This document shows, one piece after another, positions 34,665 to 44,250 of a DNA stretch of 56,126 bases. The DNA is taken from positions 1-56,126 of the forward strand of contig LPNG01000021.1 of NCBI GenBank assembly GCA_001543395.1. The letters are read 5' to 3'. Both the position numbers and the translations under genes were made by a program. Positions within the stretch are counted from its first letter, which is position 1. Every line of letters begins with the position of its first letter. The notes under the pieces are model-generated. The model did no database searches. It had not been told where the DNA came from and was given only the letters and a program-made list of their open reading frames with translations. The stretch comes from Candidatus Alcium sp. F082 (GTDB taxonomy: Bacteria > Bacteroidota > Bacteroidia > Bacteroidales > F082).

Positions 34665-37148
34665 TTACTCTTGATAGTAAACTCTCTTAACTCTTTGTGA
34701 AACCCTAGTCATGATTTCATAAGGTATCGTCTGACAAGCACGAGCGATGTCGTTGATGTCGTGCTCAGCGTCGAAGATGACCACAGTGTCGCCCTCAGTG
34801 GCTTCCACCTCGGTAAGGTCGAGCATGCACATATCCATGCAGATGTCACCAACAATCTTCACGGGCTTATTATGCACATAGAAGATGCCATTGCCGTTGC
34901 CCAACAGGCGGGAGAGGCCGTCGGCATAGCCGATGGGGACGATGCCGATACGCATATCGTGCTCGGCACGGCCGTGACGGTTGTAGCCTATGCTGTCGCC
35001 CGCTGGGATGTGCTTGATTTGGTTGATGGTCGTCTTCAACGACACGACAGTCTCCAAAACGCCCTTATCGGCCTCGCAAGTGGGTACACCATACAGGCCA
35101 ATGCCCAGACGCACCATGTCGAACTGGTATTGCGGGAAACGCGAGATACCCGCTGTGTTGAGGATATGTCGGATGACATGAGGAAAGGCCTCCACAATCA
35201 TCTTGCTGCCTTCCTCGAAGTTATGGATCTGGCTTAAGGTGAACTCGTCCTCAGCAGGATTGTCGGCCGTGGCCAAATGCGAGAACACGCTCTTCACATG
35301 CAGCATGGGGTTGGCCTGGATGCGACGTATGAGCTCAGGCAGCTCATCTTTCGAGAAGCCTAGACGATGCATGCCTGTGTCCAACTTGATGTGGACATTC
35401 AAAGGATGCGCCTCGGGTAAGGCCAAATTGTCGATGGCCTTCTCGATGAAGCCCAAATTACGGAAGCTGAACACCTCGGGCTCAAGGTGGTATTTGATGA
35501 TGTTGTCGTAGCTATTCACCTCGGGGCTCATCACCATAATGGGCAAATTGATGCCTGCACGGCGCAGCTCCACGCCTTCGTCGGCGAAGGCCACGGTCAG
35601 GTAGTCGACGTTATGGAACTGCAGCACATTGGAAACCTCAAGGTTGCCACTGCCGTAGCCAAAGGCCTTCACCATCACCATGAGCTTAGTCTCAGGCTTG
35701 ATCTTGGAGCGGAAGTGATTGAGGTTATTGACCAAGTGGTTAAAGTTGATCTCCAACACGGTCTCATGCGCCTTCTCCTGAAGCTCCATGCCGATCTGTT
35801 CGAACTCGAAGGCACGGGCACCCTTAAGCAGGATGGTCTGGTTGCTGAACTTCGAGAAGGGGAACTGGGCGAGGAAGTCAGGCACGTTCTTATAGAAATA
35901 GGTCTCCATGTCGAACTTGTTGGCCTGTCGCGAGATGGCCTCGCCGATGCCGATGAGCATGTCGACTTTTTTGTTCTTCAACAGTTGTCCGATCTCAGTA
36001 TAGAGGTCGATCTCATTGCGGCCACTCTGCAGAATGTCGGACAAAATCACCGTGCGTTGGCGGTGCTGGTGCTGTTGTTTCATCACGTCGAGGGCGATGG
36101 CCAGCGAGTTAACGTCGGAGTTGTAGTAATCGTTGATGATGGTGCAGTTGTTGACACCCGCTTTGATCTCGAGACGCATAGCTATGGAAGCCAAGGTCTT
36201 GAGACGTTCGGCCAGGGTGGCAGGCTGCATGCCCATGAGCAGGCCTACGGCGACGCAGTGTACAGCGTTCTCAACGGAGGCGTCGTCGCCAAAGGGGATG
36301 ACGAATTCCATCGTGTTGCCTTGATAGACACATTCGATGGTAGCCGTCTTACCCCGTTTGTTCACCTGCTTCACGAACAAGTCGGCCTCGTCGAACTTAC
36401 GGCTCCAGGTGAACAGTTTCACCTTCGACGACATGCCCGAGCGGATGACCACTTGTTGTATCTCAGAATAGTCCATGCAATACACCAACTGTTCGGCCTT
36501 GGTGAAGAGGTTGAGTTTCTCCCCTGCCTTTTGGGCACGGTTGATGAAGTTCTCATCGTGTGCTTGACCGATATTGGTGAAAACACCTATGTTGGGGCGG
36601 ATGATGTCCTGCAGGGCCATCATCTCGTCGGGCTCGGAGATGCCGGCCTCGAAGATGGCAAGGTCGTAATTGGCGCTCATCTGCCAAACCGACAGCGGAA
36701 CGCCCACCTGCGAGTTATAGCTCTTGGGGCTGCGCACGATGCTGTAGTCGGGGCTAAAGATCTGGTAGAGCCATTCCTTGACGATGGTCTTGCCATTACT
36801 ACCTGTGATGCCGATGACGGGGATGTCGAACTGACGGCGATGGTAAGCCGCAAGGACTTGAAGGGCCTTCAGTGTGTCGCTGACGACGATGAAAACGGCG
36901 CCGGGGTAGTCGGCCTCAGGCTTGTGACTCACCACAAAGGCGCGCACGCCCTTGTCGTAAAGATCGGCAATGTATCTATGTCCGTCGTTGCGGGAGCTCT
37001 TCAAGGCGAAGAACAGCGCTTGGGCGGGATCCATCAGATGGCGGCTGTCGATGAGCAGGTCGCAGACCTTACGCTCGGGAGCACCACCTTGCAGTTGCCC
37101 GTTGACGACTTCGGCGACTTTCTGTAAAGAATAGGATTGGTGTTGCAT
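34665..37148 (-). CDS. murF-alr: Bifunctional MurF (UDP-MurNAc-tripeptide:D-Ala-D-Ala ligase) / alanine racemase
   Basis: The 827-residue protein fuses two peptidoglycan precursor enzymes. Residues 1 to about 455 are MurF, with the ATP loop GITGSNGKT. The C-terminal part is an alanine racemase, with the PLP-binding K494 in MVMVKAFGYGSG and the catalytic Tyr region GDSIGYNRHGRAEH. The racemase makes D-Ala, and MurF adds the D-Ala-D-Ala dipeptide. The fusion is a known Bacteroidota feature. The start ATG at 37148 (MQHQSYSLQKVAEVV) is preferred over longer frames because a promoter (37168-37196) lies upstream. Confidence 0.95.
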   Translation of the reverse strand: MQHQSYSLQKVAEVVNGQLQGGAPERKVCDLLIDSRHLMDPAQALFFALKSSRNDGHRYIADLYDKGVRAFVVSHKPEADYPGAVFIVVSDTLKALQVLAAYHRRQFDIPVIGITGSNGKTIVKEWLYQIFSPDYSIVRSPKSYNSQVGVPLSVWQMSANYDLAIFEAGISEPDEMMALQDIIRPNIGVFTNIGQAHDENFINRAQKAGEKLNLFTKAEQLVYCMDYSEIQQVVIRSGMSSKVKLFTWSRKFDEADLFVKQVNKRGKTATIECVYQGNTMEFVIPFGDDASVENAVHCVAVGLLMGMQPATLAERLKTLASIAMRLEIKAGVNNCTIINDYYNSDVNSLAIALDVMKQQHQHRQRTVILSDILQSGRNEIDLYTEIGQLLKNKKVDMLIGIGEAISRQANKFDMETYFYKNVPDFLAQFPFSKFSNQTILLKGARAFEFEQIGMELQEKAHETVLEINFNHLVNNLNHFRSKIKPETKLMVMVKAFGYGSGNLEVSNVLQFHNVDYLTVAFADEGVELRRAGINLPIMVMSPEVNSYDNIIKYHLEPEVFSFRNLGFIEKAIDNLALPEAHPLNVHIKLDTGMHRLGFSKDELPELIRRIQANPMLHVKSVFSHLATADNPAEDEFTLSQIHNFEEGSKMIVEAFPHVIRHILNTAGISRFPQYQFDMVRLGIGLYGVPTCEADKGVLETVVSLKTTINQIKHIPAGDSIGYNRHGRAEHDMRIGIVPIGYADGLSRLLGNGNGIFYVHNKPVKIVGDICMDMCMLDLTEVEATEGDTVVIFDAEHDINDIARACQTIPYEIMTRVSQRVKRVYYQE

Positions 37149-37167
37149 GCTGTTCTGAAAAATTATG

Positions 37168-37196
37168 CAAAAATAAGGCTTTTCTGCGAAAGCAAA
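37168..37196 (-). promoter_or_regulatory. Bacteroidota-type promoter for murF-alr
   Basis: On the minus strand TATTTTTG (37168-37175) is preceded by TTTG (37193-37196) at a 17-base spacing, slightly short. Start follows 20 bases downstream. It is divergent from the pssA promoter. Confidence 0.5.
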
Positions 37197-37219
37197 CACT
37201 GCCTTTCCGAAAAAAACGC

Positions 37220-37227
37220 TACCTTTG
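37220..37227 (+). promoter_or_regulatory. Bacteroidota-type -7 element for pssA
   Basis: TACCTTTG is 21 bases before the ATG at 37248. No clean -33 TTTG was found. It supports the short pssA start. Confidence 0.5.
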
Positions 37228-37247
37228 TAGCAACAAACCAGAGAACC

Positions 37248-37961
37248 ATGAGTTTCAAGCAACACATCCCTAACGCCATCACTTGCGGCAACCTCGTCTC
37301 GGGCTGTCTCTCCATCCTTTTTCTCACCCAAGGTATGCCCGTCAAGGCGGCTATCATGATCTTTGTAGCTGGGCTCTTCGACTTCTTTGACGGTTTTGCC
37401 GCACGGTTGCTTCATGCGAAGTCGCCCATCGGCGCCGACTTGGATTCCTTGTCGGATGTGGTATCCTTCGGGGTGGCACCGGGATTCATCCTCTGCTATC
37501 TCATGGACCGCGCCTTCGACCTCCCTGCTCTTGAGCTGCTTGATATCGACGTGATGCCTTGTCTTGCCTTCGTGTTGCCTGTCTTCGCCGCCATCCGTCT
37601 GGCAAAGTTCAACAACGACGACACCCAAACGACAAGTTTCCGAGGCATCCCTGCTCCCGGCATGGCACTCTTCATCGCCTCCTTGCCTCTGGCACTATCG
37701 CAGGTCGGACATCTCACCGACGGCAGCATGGGCTACTGGGCCTGTCTCGGCATCGCCCTCATCTTCTCATTCATGATGGTATGCCGTCTCAGGTTCTTTT
37801 CGTTCAAAATGAAATCAGCAAAGTGGAAAGGCAACGAGGTACGGTGGATCTTCCTCATTGTGGCGGTGGTCAGTTTCGTTATCTTCAGATGGCTGGCTCT
37901 GCCTTTCGTGATGATACTGTACGTGCTGCTATCGATATTCTTTGCGGAACGGATGGAGTGA
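37248..37961 (+). CDS. pssA: CDP-diacylglycerol-serine O-phosphatidyltransferase
   Basis: The 237-residue membrane enzyme makes phosphatidylserine from CDP-diacylglycerol and serine, the precursor of phosphatidylethanolamine. The CDP-alcohol phosphotransferase motif D-G-x2-A-R-x8-G-x3-D-x3-D is seen in DFFDGFAARLLHAKSPIGAD followed by LDSLSD. About six hydrophobic segments are present. The start MSFKQHIPNAITCGNL at 37248 follows a promoter element. It converges on lptB, 8 bases away. Confidence 0.94.
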   Translation: MSFKQHIPNAITCGNLVSGCLSILFLTQGMPVKAAIMIFVAGLFDFFDGFAARLLHAKSPIGADLDSLSDVVSFGVAPGFILCYLMDRAFDLPALELLDIDVMPCLAFVLPVFAAIRLAKFNNDDTQTTSFRGIPAPGMALFIASLPLALSQVGHLTDGSMGYWACLGIALIFSFMMVCRLRFFSFKMKSAKWKGNEVRWIFLIVAVVSFVIFRWLALPFVMILYVLLSIFFAERME

Positions 37962-37968
37962 ATATCTC

Positions 37969-38706
37969 CTACAATTCCTTTTTATGTAAAATGAAATTAT
38001 GTCCGAGATACACCTCGCGGACATGTTCGTCGGCGGCCAACTGCTCAGGCTCACCCGACATAAGCACCTTACCGTCGAAAAGCAGATAGGCACGGTCGGT
38101 GATGCTCAGCGTTTCGTGCACGTTGTGGTCGGTGATGAGCACGCCAATGTTCTTCCGTTTCAACTTGAAGATGATACGTTGGATGTCCTCCACGGCGATA
38201 GGGTCGACGCCGGCAAAAGGCTCATCCAAAAGGATGAAATTGGGGTCGACTGCCAAGGCACGGGCGATTTCGGTGCGTCGGCGCTCGCCACCTGAGAGTT
38301 GTATGCCCTTGCTCTTACGCACATGCTGCAAGCCAAACTCCTCGAGCAACGCCTCCAGCTTCTCGCTCTGCTGTTGCTTGGTCAGGCCTTTCTTGAATTG
38401 CATCACCGAGGCGATGTTGTCTTCCACCGTCATCTGACGGAACACCGAAGCCTCTTGCGCCAGATAGCCTATGCCAATCTGGGCACGCTTGTACATGGGT
38501 AGCTCGGAGATATCGTCACCGTCGAGGAAGACCTTGCCCGAAAAGGGCTTGATGAGACCCACCACCATGTAGAACGTAGTGGTCTTGCCTGCGCCGTTAG
38601 GACCCAACAGACCAACAATCTCGCCTTGTTCGACCTCGATGTCGACGTCGTTGACCACGGTGCGCTGACCGTATTTCTTGACCAGATGCTCAGTGCGTAG
38701 TTTCAT
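37969..38706 (-). CDS. lptB: LPS export ABC transporter ATPase LptB
   Basis: The 245-residue ATPase powers extraction of lipopolysaccharide from the inner membrane by LptFG. Walker [10 protein letters not shown], signature LSGGERRR and Walker [14 protein letters not shown] are intact, and the stretch [18 protein letters not shown] is typical of LptB. It starts 2 bases before the kdsD stop and is co-transcribed with it, linking core-sugar synthesis to LPS export. Confidence 0.96.
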   Translation of the reverse strand: MKLRTEHLVKKYGQRTVVNDVDIEVEQGEIVGLLGPNGAGKTTTFYMVVGLIKPFSGKVFLDGDDISELPMYKRAQIGIGYLAQEASVFRQMTVEDNIASVMQFKKGLTKQQQSEKLEALLEEFGLQHVRKSKGIQLSGGERRRTEIARALAVDPNFILLDEPFAGVDPIAVEDIQRIIFKLKRKNIGVLITDHNVHETLSITDRAYLLFDGKVLMSGEPEQLAADEHVREVYLGHNFILHKKEL

Positions 38707-38707
38707 A

Positions 38708-39673
38708 TCAGAAGATTCCCTCCTTTAAAATATCGTGTAAATGTATGATACCCAAATATTTGCCTTCATGCATCACAGGCAGTTGGGTAATGCTGTTGTG
38801 CCGCATCTTATGGAGTGCGTCAACCACCAAGGCTTCGTCGTCGATGGTCTTGGGGTTGGAAGTCATGATTTGCGAGGCTTTCACGTGTTCGATGTCAGGG
38901 CCGTTCATAAGCATGCGACGCAAGTCGCCGTCGGTGATGATGCCCAACAGCCTGTCTCCATCGCAAACCACGGTGGCGCCAAGACGTTTGTGGGTCATCT
39001 CGATGATGACTCGGGTAAGGTTGTCGTCAGGGCCCACTTCAGGGCGCTCATTGTGGACATAAAGGTCTTTCACCCGGAGATAAAGCTGTTTGCCAAGCGC
39101 ACCACCGGGATGGAATTTGGCAAAGTCTTCGGTAGAGAAGCCACGGCATTTCATTAATATGAGGGCAAGGGCGTCGCCCATGACGAGTTGTGCCGTGGTG
39201 CTGCTGGTGGGGGCCAAGCTATCGGGCATGGCCTCATCGGAGACACTTACGTCGAGAACATAGTCGGCTTGTTGGGCAAGATACGATTGGGGGTTGCCTA
39301 CCATGGCCACGATGCGGTTGCCTCTCAACTTGATGAGTGGCACCAGCACCTTGATCTCGGGTGTCTCGCCACTCTTCGAGAGGACGACCACGATATCGCC
39401 CTCGCGAACGATACCCAAGTCGCCATGGATGGCGTCGGCGGCATGCATGAAGACGGCCGTCGTGCCTGTCGAGTTCAGCGTCGCCACAATCTTCTGGGCG
39501 ATGATGGCGCTCTTACCAATACCCGTGAAAACAAGATTCCCCTTGTTCTCCAACAGCAACTCCACCGTATTTTGGAAATCATCATTGATTTGACGCTTCA
39601 GCCCTAAAATTGCAGTAGCTTCATTTTCAATGATTTGACCCGCCAATTCAATAATCGACTCATTTTTTTTCAT
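38708..39673 (-). CDS. kdsD: Arabinose-5-phosphate isomerase (KdsD/KpsF/GutQ family)
   Basis: The 321-residue enzyme converts ribulose 5-phosphate to arabinose 5-phosphate, the first step of KDO synthesis for LPS. An N-terminal SIS sugar-isomerase domain ([31 protein letters not shown]) is followed by two CBS domains (residues about 205-321), the usual layout. It precedes lptB on the same strand, an LPS-related pair seen in many bacteria. Confidence 0.95.
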   Translation of the reverse strand: MKKNESIIELAGQIIENEATAILGLKRQINDDFQNTVELLLENKGNLVFTGIGKSAIIAQKIVATLNSTGTTAVFMHAADAIHGDLGIVREGDIVVVLSKSGETPEIKVLVPLIKLRGNRIVAMVGNPQSYLAQQADYVLDVSVSDEAMPDSLAPTSSTTAQLVMGDALALILMKCRGFSTEDFAKFHPGGALGKQLYLRVKDLYVHNERPEVGPDDNLTRVIIEMTHKRLGATVVCDGDRLLGIITDGDLRRMLMNGPDIEHVKASQIMTSNPKTIDDEALVVDALHKMRHNSITQLPVMHEGKYLGIIHLHDILKEGIF

Positions 39674-39689
39674 TTTTTCTTAGCTTTTT

Positions 39690-39722
39690 CTTGCTCCGAA
39701 TGATATAAAAACTATAACTTTG
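39690..39722 (+). promoter_or_regulatory. Bacteroidota-type promoter for recQ
   Basis: CTTG at 39690-39693 and TAACTTTG at 39715-39722 are 21 bases apart. The recQ start chosen here lies about 100 bases downstream. Confidence 0.55.
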
Positions 39723-39811
39723 TCTTTGCGACAAGAAGGGGATAATGCCCTTTTCTAAAACGCAGCTTTTCGTTAGAGATTGCAAAATAACAGAAAAATT
39801 TGGAATATACC

Positions 39812-39820
39812 AAAAGGAGG
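39812..39820 (+). promoter_or_regulatory. Strong Shine-Dalgarno site of recQ
   Basis: AAAAGGAGG ends 5 bases before the ATG at 39826. It decides the recQ start against an upstream ATG at 39745, whose extra 27 residues do not look like RecQ. Confidence 0.7.
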
Positions 39821-39825
39821 TACCC

Positions 39826-42033
39826 ATGACAAAAAAAGAAGACCAGGCGATACACAAGCTACTGAAGAATGTTTTCGGCTTTGACCAATTCAAGGGCAAC
39901 CAGGAAGAGATCATCAAAAGCATCCTTGGCGGCAACAACACCTTCGTTTTGATGCCTACGGGAGGCGGCAAGTCACTTTGCTACCAACTGCCGGCATTGA
40001 TGTCGAAAGGCACGGCTATCGTCGTCTCCCCGCTCATCGCCCTGATGAAGAACCAAGTGGACATGATCCGCAATTTCGGTACGGAGCTCGGCATAGCGCA
40101 TGTGATGAACTCGTCGCTCTCGAAAGCTGAACTGCTCGAGGTGAAGGAAGACCTCAAGAGCGGCAAGACGAAGCTGCTGTATGTGGCACCCGAATCGCTC
40201 ACCAAAGACGAGACCATAGACTTCCTGCGCGGACTGAAAATCTCGTTCGTCGCCATCGACGAGGCACACTGCATCTCGGAATGGGGTCACGACTTCCGTC
40301 CTGAATACCGCCGTCTGCGCCCCATCATCAACGCCATCGATGAGAACCTCCCCATTATCGCCTTGACGGCTACTGCCACCATCAAGGTGCAGAATGACAT
40401 CATGAAGAACCTGGAGATCATGGATGCCAAAGTCTTCAAGTCGTCGTTCGACCGTCCCAACCTCTACTACGAGGTAAGGCCCAAGACCAAAGACGTCATC
40501 AAAGACATCATCAAATACATCAAACAGAACCCTGGCAAGTCGGGTATCGTATACTGCCTCAGCCGCAAGAAGGTGGAAGAACTGGCCGAGACCCTCGTCG
40601 TCAACGGCATACGTGCCCTGCCCTACCACGCCGGCCTCGACAGCCAGACGCGTAAGGAGAACCAGGATAAGTTCCTCATGGAGGAAGTCGACGTCATCGT
40701 GGCCACCATCGCCTTCGGCATGGGCATCGATAAGCCCGACGTGCGTTTCGTCATCCACCACGACATCCCCAAGAGTCTTGAGGGCTACTACCAAGAGACC
40801 GGTCGTGCGGGTCGCGACGGCGGCGAAGGCAACTGCATCGCCTTCTATGACTACGAAGACATCCACAAGCTCGAGAAGTTCAACAAAGGCAAGAACGTAG
40901 CCGAACAAGAGATTGCCCGCGAGCTGCTCAACGAAACCGTGACCTACGCCGAGTCGGCCGTATGCCGTCACCGTCTTCTGCTCCACTACTTCGGCGAGGA
41001 ATATAATAAGGAGAACTGCGGCGCCTGCGACAACTGCCGCTCACCCAAGGAGAAATTCGACGGCAAAGACGACCTTAAGCTCGTGCTCGAAGCCGTGGAA
41101 GACACCAAACAGCTCTTCAAGACCAAACACATCGCTGAGTTGTTGGCCGGCAAACTCACTGGCGACATCAAGGCCGCCAAACAAGAGAACAACGAGTTCT
41201 TCGGTGCCGGCGACGAACATGACGACAAATACTGGACCGCTGTCATCCGTCAGGCATTGGTCAACAAGCTGTTGTCGAAAGACATCGAGAACTATGGCAT
41301 CTTGAAGATCACCAAGGAAGGTAAGAACTTTATCAAGAAGCCTTACACGATCATGCTGGTCAAGGACCACGACTACGACAACGTCGACGAAGACGACCCG
41401 GAGGCCATGGCTGCCATGGGCGCCAACAAAGACGGCGGCGCCGACAAGACCCTCTTCGCCCTGTTGAAAGACCTGCGCAAGACCATTGCCAAGCAGAACG
41501 GCCTCCCGCCTTTCGTCATCTTCCAGGATCCCTCGCTGGAAGACATGGCCATACAATATCCCATCACCAAGGAGGAGATGACCCAGATTGCAGGTGTCGG
41601 CGCTGGTAAGGCTGAAAAATTCGGCGAGCCCTTCATCAAGCTCATCAAAGAGTATGTGGAGGAGAACGAGATCACCCGTCCCAACGACATGGTGGTGAAA
41701 TCGGTGGTCAACAACTCGGCCCTCAAGATCGGCATCATCCAGAACATCGACAAGAAGATCCCGCTCGACGACATCGCCTATGGCAAGGGCTTGAGCTTCG
41801 ACGAGCTGCTTTCGGAGATCGAGAGCATCGTATCGTCGGGCACGCACCTCGACATCAACTACTTCATTGAGGAGTTTGTTGACATCTATCACCAAGAAGA
41901 CATCCTCGAATACTTCCACGAGGCCGAGTCGGACGACGTGCAGACCGCCCTGCGTGAGCTCGGAGAAGACGAATACGAAGAAGAGGAAGTGCGACTGATG
42001 CGCATCAAGTTCCTATCGGACGTTGGTAACTGA
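39826..42033 (+). CDS. recQ: ATP-dependent DNA helicase RecQ
   Basis: The 735-residue protein is a 3'-5' superfamily 2 helicase for recombination and repair. It starts MTKKEDQAIHKLLKNVFGFDQFKGNQEE. Walker A is TGGGK with K49, and the DEAH box is at residues 145-148 (DEAHCISEWGHDFRPEY). The zinc-binding RQC region follows (NCGACDNCRSPKEKF), and an HRDC domain lies near residue 540-620. A further C-terminal acidic extension of about 100 residues is usual in Bacteroidota. The strong Shine-Dalgarno site fixes the start. Confidence 0.97.
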   Translation: MTKKEDQAIHKLLKNVFGFDQFKGNQEEIIKSILGGNNTFVLMPTGGGKSLCYQLPALMSKGTAIVVSPLIALMKNQVDMIRNFGTELGIAHVMNSSLSKAELLEVKEDLKSGKTKLLYVAPESLTKDETIDFLRGLKISFVAIDEAHCISEWGHDFRPEYRRLRPIINAIDENLPIIALTATATIKVQNDIMKNLEIMDAKVFKSSFDRPNLYYEVRPKTKDVIKDIIKYIKQNPGKSGIVYCLSRKKVEELAETLVVNGIRALPYHAGLDSQTRKENQDKFLMEEVDVIVATIAFGMGIDKPDVRFVIHHDIPKSLEGYYQETGRAGRDGGEGNCIAFYDYEDIHKLEKFNKGKNVAEQEIARELLNETVTYAESAVCRHRLLLHYFGEEYNKENCGACDNCRSPKEKFDGKDDLKLVLEAVEDTKQLFKTKHIAELLAGKLTGDIKAAKQENNEFFGAGDEHDDKYWTAVIRQALVNKLLSKDIENYGILKITKEGKNFIKKPYTIMLVKDHDYDNVDEDDPEAMAAMGANKDGGADKTLFALLKDLRKTIAKQNGLPPFVIFQDPSLEDMAIQYPITKEEMTQIAGVGAGKAEKFGEPFIKLIKEYVEENEITRPNDMVVKSVVNNSALKIGIIQNIDKKIPLDDIAYGKGLSFDELLSEIESIVSSGTHLDINYFIEEFVDIYHQEDILEYFHEAESDDVQTALRELGEDEYEEEEVRLMRIKFLSDVGN

Positions 42034-42039
42034 TCGAAG

Positions 42040-42429
42040 ATGAAAAGATTATCATTCATCGTTTTGCTCTTTGTCCTTGTGACCGCCTGCGGTCATAAGG
42101 ACAAAGGCTTTATGCCCGAGCGGCTGCTCACCGAGCAGGAGATGATTGACGTGATGACCGACGTGCAGATCATCGAAGCCGACATCAACTTCCAGAAAAA
42201 CCAGGAGCGTGAGCGTGACCCCTACGATACCACCGCTGTCGTGGCCAAGGACTATGTCAAGATCACTCGGTCATATTACCAACAAATGTTTGAGCATTAC
42301 GGCATCAACGACAGCATCTTCACGCAGAACATGAGGTATTACACCGAACGCCCCGAAGTGCTGGAACGCATCATGGACTCGGTGCTGCAACGGCTGACGG
42401 CCCAGTCCCGAAGGGACGACAGCCAATAG
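42040..42429 (+). CDS. DUF4296 lipoprotein
   Basis: The 129-residue protein has a short lipoprotein signal (MKRLSFIVLLFVLVTAC) and the DUF4296 core, with LLTEQEMIDVMTDVQIIEADINFQ and the YYQQMFEHYGINDSIFTQNMRYY phrase. The family is Bacteroidota-specific and of unknown function; it is probably helical and periplasmic. It lies 6 bases after recQ, so it may be co-transcribed. Confidence 0.87.
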   Translation: MKRLSFIVLLFVLVTACGHKDKGFMPERLLTEQEMIDVMTDVQIIEADINFQKNQERERDPYDTTAVVAKDYVKITRSYYQQMFEHYGINDSIFTQNMRYYTERPEVLERIMDSVLQRLTAQSRRDDSQ

Positions 42430-42450
42430 GCAGACGGTGTGAACCTCTGC

Positions 42451-42486
42451 CATTCGTTAAACATCAAACATTCGTTAAACAACAAA
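42451..42486 (+). repeat. Tandem 18-base repeat before the RAYT gene
   Basis: CATTCGTTAAACATCAAA (42451-42468) is followed directly by CATTCGTTAAACAACAAA (42469-42486), 17 of 18 bases identical. It lies 11 bases before the transposase start. Confidence 0.8.
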
Positions 42487-42497
42487 CAACCAATGAC

Positions 42498-42953
42498 ATG
42501 GCCAGCACATTAGTCCAACAATACATGCACATCGTGTTCCACACCAAATGCACCGCCATCACCATGCGCGAAGAGGATTTGGTACGCATTTTCGATTACG
42601 TCGGCGGTGTCATCCGCAACATCAATGGCGTTTCCATCCAGGTGGGTGGTCGTCCCAACCACATCCACATTTTGGCATCCATGCCAAAAACAATGAGTCT
42701 GGCCGAATTTGTCAGGACAATCAAATCCAACAGCAGCAAATGGATCAAAACATTGGGCAGTTATTATGAACCATTCATGTGGCAGGAAGGTTATGGCGCG
42801 TTCAGCATCAGCGCCTCGGTGTTAGACAAAACCGCCCAATACATCAAATTCCAGAAGGCGCATCACCGCGACCAAACCTATGTGGACGAATACAAACAAT
42901 TCTTGGATGCATACCATGTGGAATATGACGAACGGTATGCGTTTTCGGATTGA
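42498..42953 (+). CDS. REP-associated tyrosine transposase (RAYT, IS200-like Y1 family)
   Basis: The 151-residue protein is a single-domain Y1 HUH nuclease of the IS200/IS605 type. It starts TLVQQYMHIVFHTKCTAI, carries the HUH metal motif HIHIL (GRPNHIHIL) and has a catalytic Tyr in VLDKTAQYIKFQKAHH. IS200-type enzymes cut and join single-stranded DNA at hairpins. No flanking IS ends are seen; instead an array of REP-like hairpin repeats follows at 42955-43151. That is the arrangement of RAYTs, domesticated transposases linked to REP spread. An IS200 element remnant is the alternative. Confidence 0.82.
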   Translation: MASTLVQQYMHIVFHTKCTAITMREEDLVRIFDYVGGVIRNINGVSIQVGGRPNHIHILASMPKTMSLAEFVRTIKSNSSKWIKTLGSYYEPFMWQEGYGAFSISASVLDKTAQYIKFQKAHHRDQTYVDEYKQFLDAYHVEYDERYAFSD

Positions 42954-42954
42954 T

Positions 42955-43151
42955 GCTGTCACCCCTTCGGGGTTCTAATAACGTATCATAATTCTCATCG
43001 GCAGGGGTTTACACCCCATTTCGCCGTTTTTTTCGGCAGGGGTTTACACCGCCTTTCCGCATTTTTCGGCAGGGGTTTACACCCCATTTCGCCATTTTTT
43101 TCGGCAGGGGTTTACACCGCCTGCCTGCGAAGCTGTCACCCTTTCAGGGTT
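42955..43151 (+). repeat. REP-like array downstream of the RAYT gene
   Basis: Four copies of CGGCAGGGGTTTACACC start at 42999, 43034, 43067 and 43102 (spacing 35, 33 and 35). Copies 1 and 3 are followed by CCATTTCGCC, copies 2 and 4 by GCCT. The array is bracketed by direct repeats GCTGTCACCCCTTCGGGGTT (42955-42974) and GCTGTCACCCTTTCAGGGTT (43132-43151), each holding a small hairpin (ACCCCTTCGGGGT, ACCCTTTCAGGGT). There is no gene in this 202-base gap. The layout matches REP units of the adjacent RAYT. Confidence 0.85.
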
Positions 43152-43155
43152 CCGA

Positions 43156-44217
43156 TTATTTCTTCAATTCCAACGCGATTAAATCATTCAACCTTTTCGC
43201 CGCATCAATCAACATGCTCTCGTCCGTCGGGACGGGCACGGGCTTTGTATTCAAGCGGCTTAAGGTCTCGGCTGAACACGCCTCGCGGTCGCCCTTGATG
43301 GTGGTGTAGTCGTTCTTGAAGGTGGATTTCACCTCGAAGGGAACTGTCGCCTTCTCAAATGTACGGTAACCGTCACAATCCATGTATTTTATCGTTCCTG
43401 AAACCGCCACGCTTTTGTTCTGTGAATGGTCAGTTACTATTACAGTCTTTCCCTCATTAGTTTCCTTAAAGGTAACTTCATCAAGACGGTTAGGGGTAAT
43501 TTGAATGTCATCTACAACAACGAGCATTTGAGCATCACCCCGTCTTGGTATCTTCCAGCTTGAAGAACACACCACATTTTCAGTAACCTCGCCTTCGTCG
43601 AAAGCCATTACAGCATCGGCAAACTCCACCAACAAGGGACGTTCATCCTTACCCACAACTACAATCTCTACATGGTCACACGAAAGCAGGAGCATTTTCT
43701 TTTGCAATAATGGCAGGTTGCTGTTCTCCTTATTGGTGCGACTCAACTGTTTGACATACTTTTCCGCCTCTACGGCGTCCTCTTTTGAGCCTGAATCAAG
43801 CAGTTGGTTGGCCTTCGCCACCAAATACGCCTCCGCTTTGTTGCGGGCAATCGTCATGTCCTCGTCAAGGTCAAGTTTCACATAGTTCATGCCGTTTTTG
43901 ACTTTCGTCGGGAAGCATTTCAAGGCATCGTTGCGGCCTTTCATGCTGCAATAGCGTTGGTAGATTTCGGGCCACACGTCGGGTTGCCCCGAGGCTTTCA
44001 GGGCCTGGATGCGCTCGTGGTCGGCTTGGTTGGCTTTGTGATACGAAGCCGCCACATAGTTGATTTGCTTGGCGTTCAAGTCGCCATCGCAGATGTCGGG
44101 TGCCACACGCTGGATCACCTGGTCGTATTCTTGGGCTTCATAGAGTTTCTTGGTCGTGTTGCAGGCGGTCAGCATCGCACCGAGCAACAAGGCGGGAATC
44201 AGTCTCAGATATTTCAT
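43156..44217 (-). CDS. Predicted lipoprotein with TPR-like N-terminal half, unknown function
   Basis: The 353-residue protein has a lipoprotein signal (MKYLRLIPALLLGAMLTAC). Residues 25 to about 170 look helical and TPR-like (YEAQEYDQVIQRVAP, YVAASYHKANQADHERIQAL). The second half is beta-rich with no recognised motif. The family is unknown to me. It lies alone on the minus strand between the REP array and the polyprenyl synthase. Confidence 0.75.
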   Translation of the reverse strand: MKYLRLIPALLLGAMLTACNTTKKLYEAQEYDQVIQRVAPDICDGDLNAKQINYVAASYHKANQADHERIQALKASGQPDVWPEIYQRYCSMKGRNDALKCFPTKVKNGMNYVKLDLDEDMTIARNKAEAYLVAKANQLLDSGSKEDAVEAEKYVKQLSRTNKENSNLPLLQKKMLLLSCDHVEIVVVGKDERPLLVEFADAVMAFDEGEVTENVVCSSSWKIPRRGDAQMLVVVDDIQITPNRLDEVTFKETNEGKTVIVTDHSQNKSVAVSGTIKYMDCDGYRTFEKATVPFEVKSTFKNDYTTIKGDREACSAETLSRLNTKPVPVPTDESMLIDAAKRLNDLIALELKK

Positions 44218-44250
44218 GGTTGTTTTGTATTTATTACACTATTAAACGGG

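Noticed and set aside
35487-37127. Long open frame opposite murF-alr, and similar ones opposite the V-ATPase, S41 protease and RecQ genes
   Set aside because: They are antiphase shadows of GC-rich genes with no recognisable domains and improbable composition.
34665-37628. Longer N-terminal extension of murF-alr up to 37628
   Set aside because: It would run backwards through pssA and across two promoters; the MurF N-terminus begins at 37148.
42999-43118. Possible CRISPR array (regularly spaced 17-base repeats)
   Set aside because: Only four copies, the intervening sequences are related to each other and not unique spacers, no cas genes are near, and the unit is a hairpin-type REP next to a RAYT.
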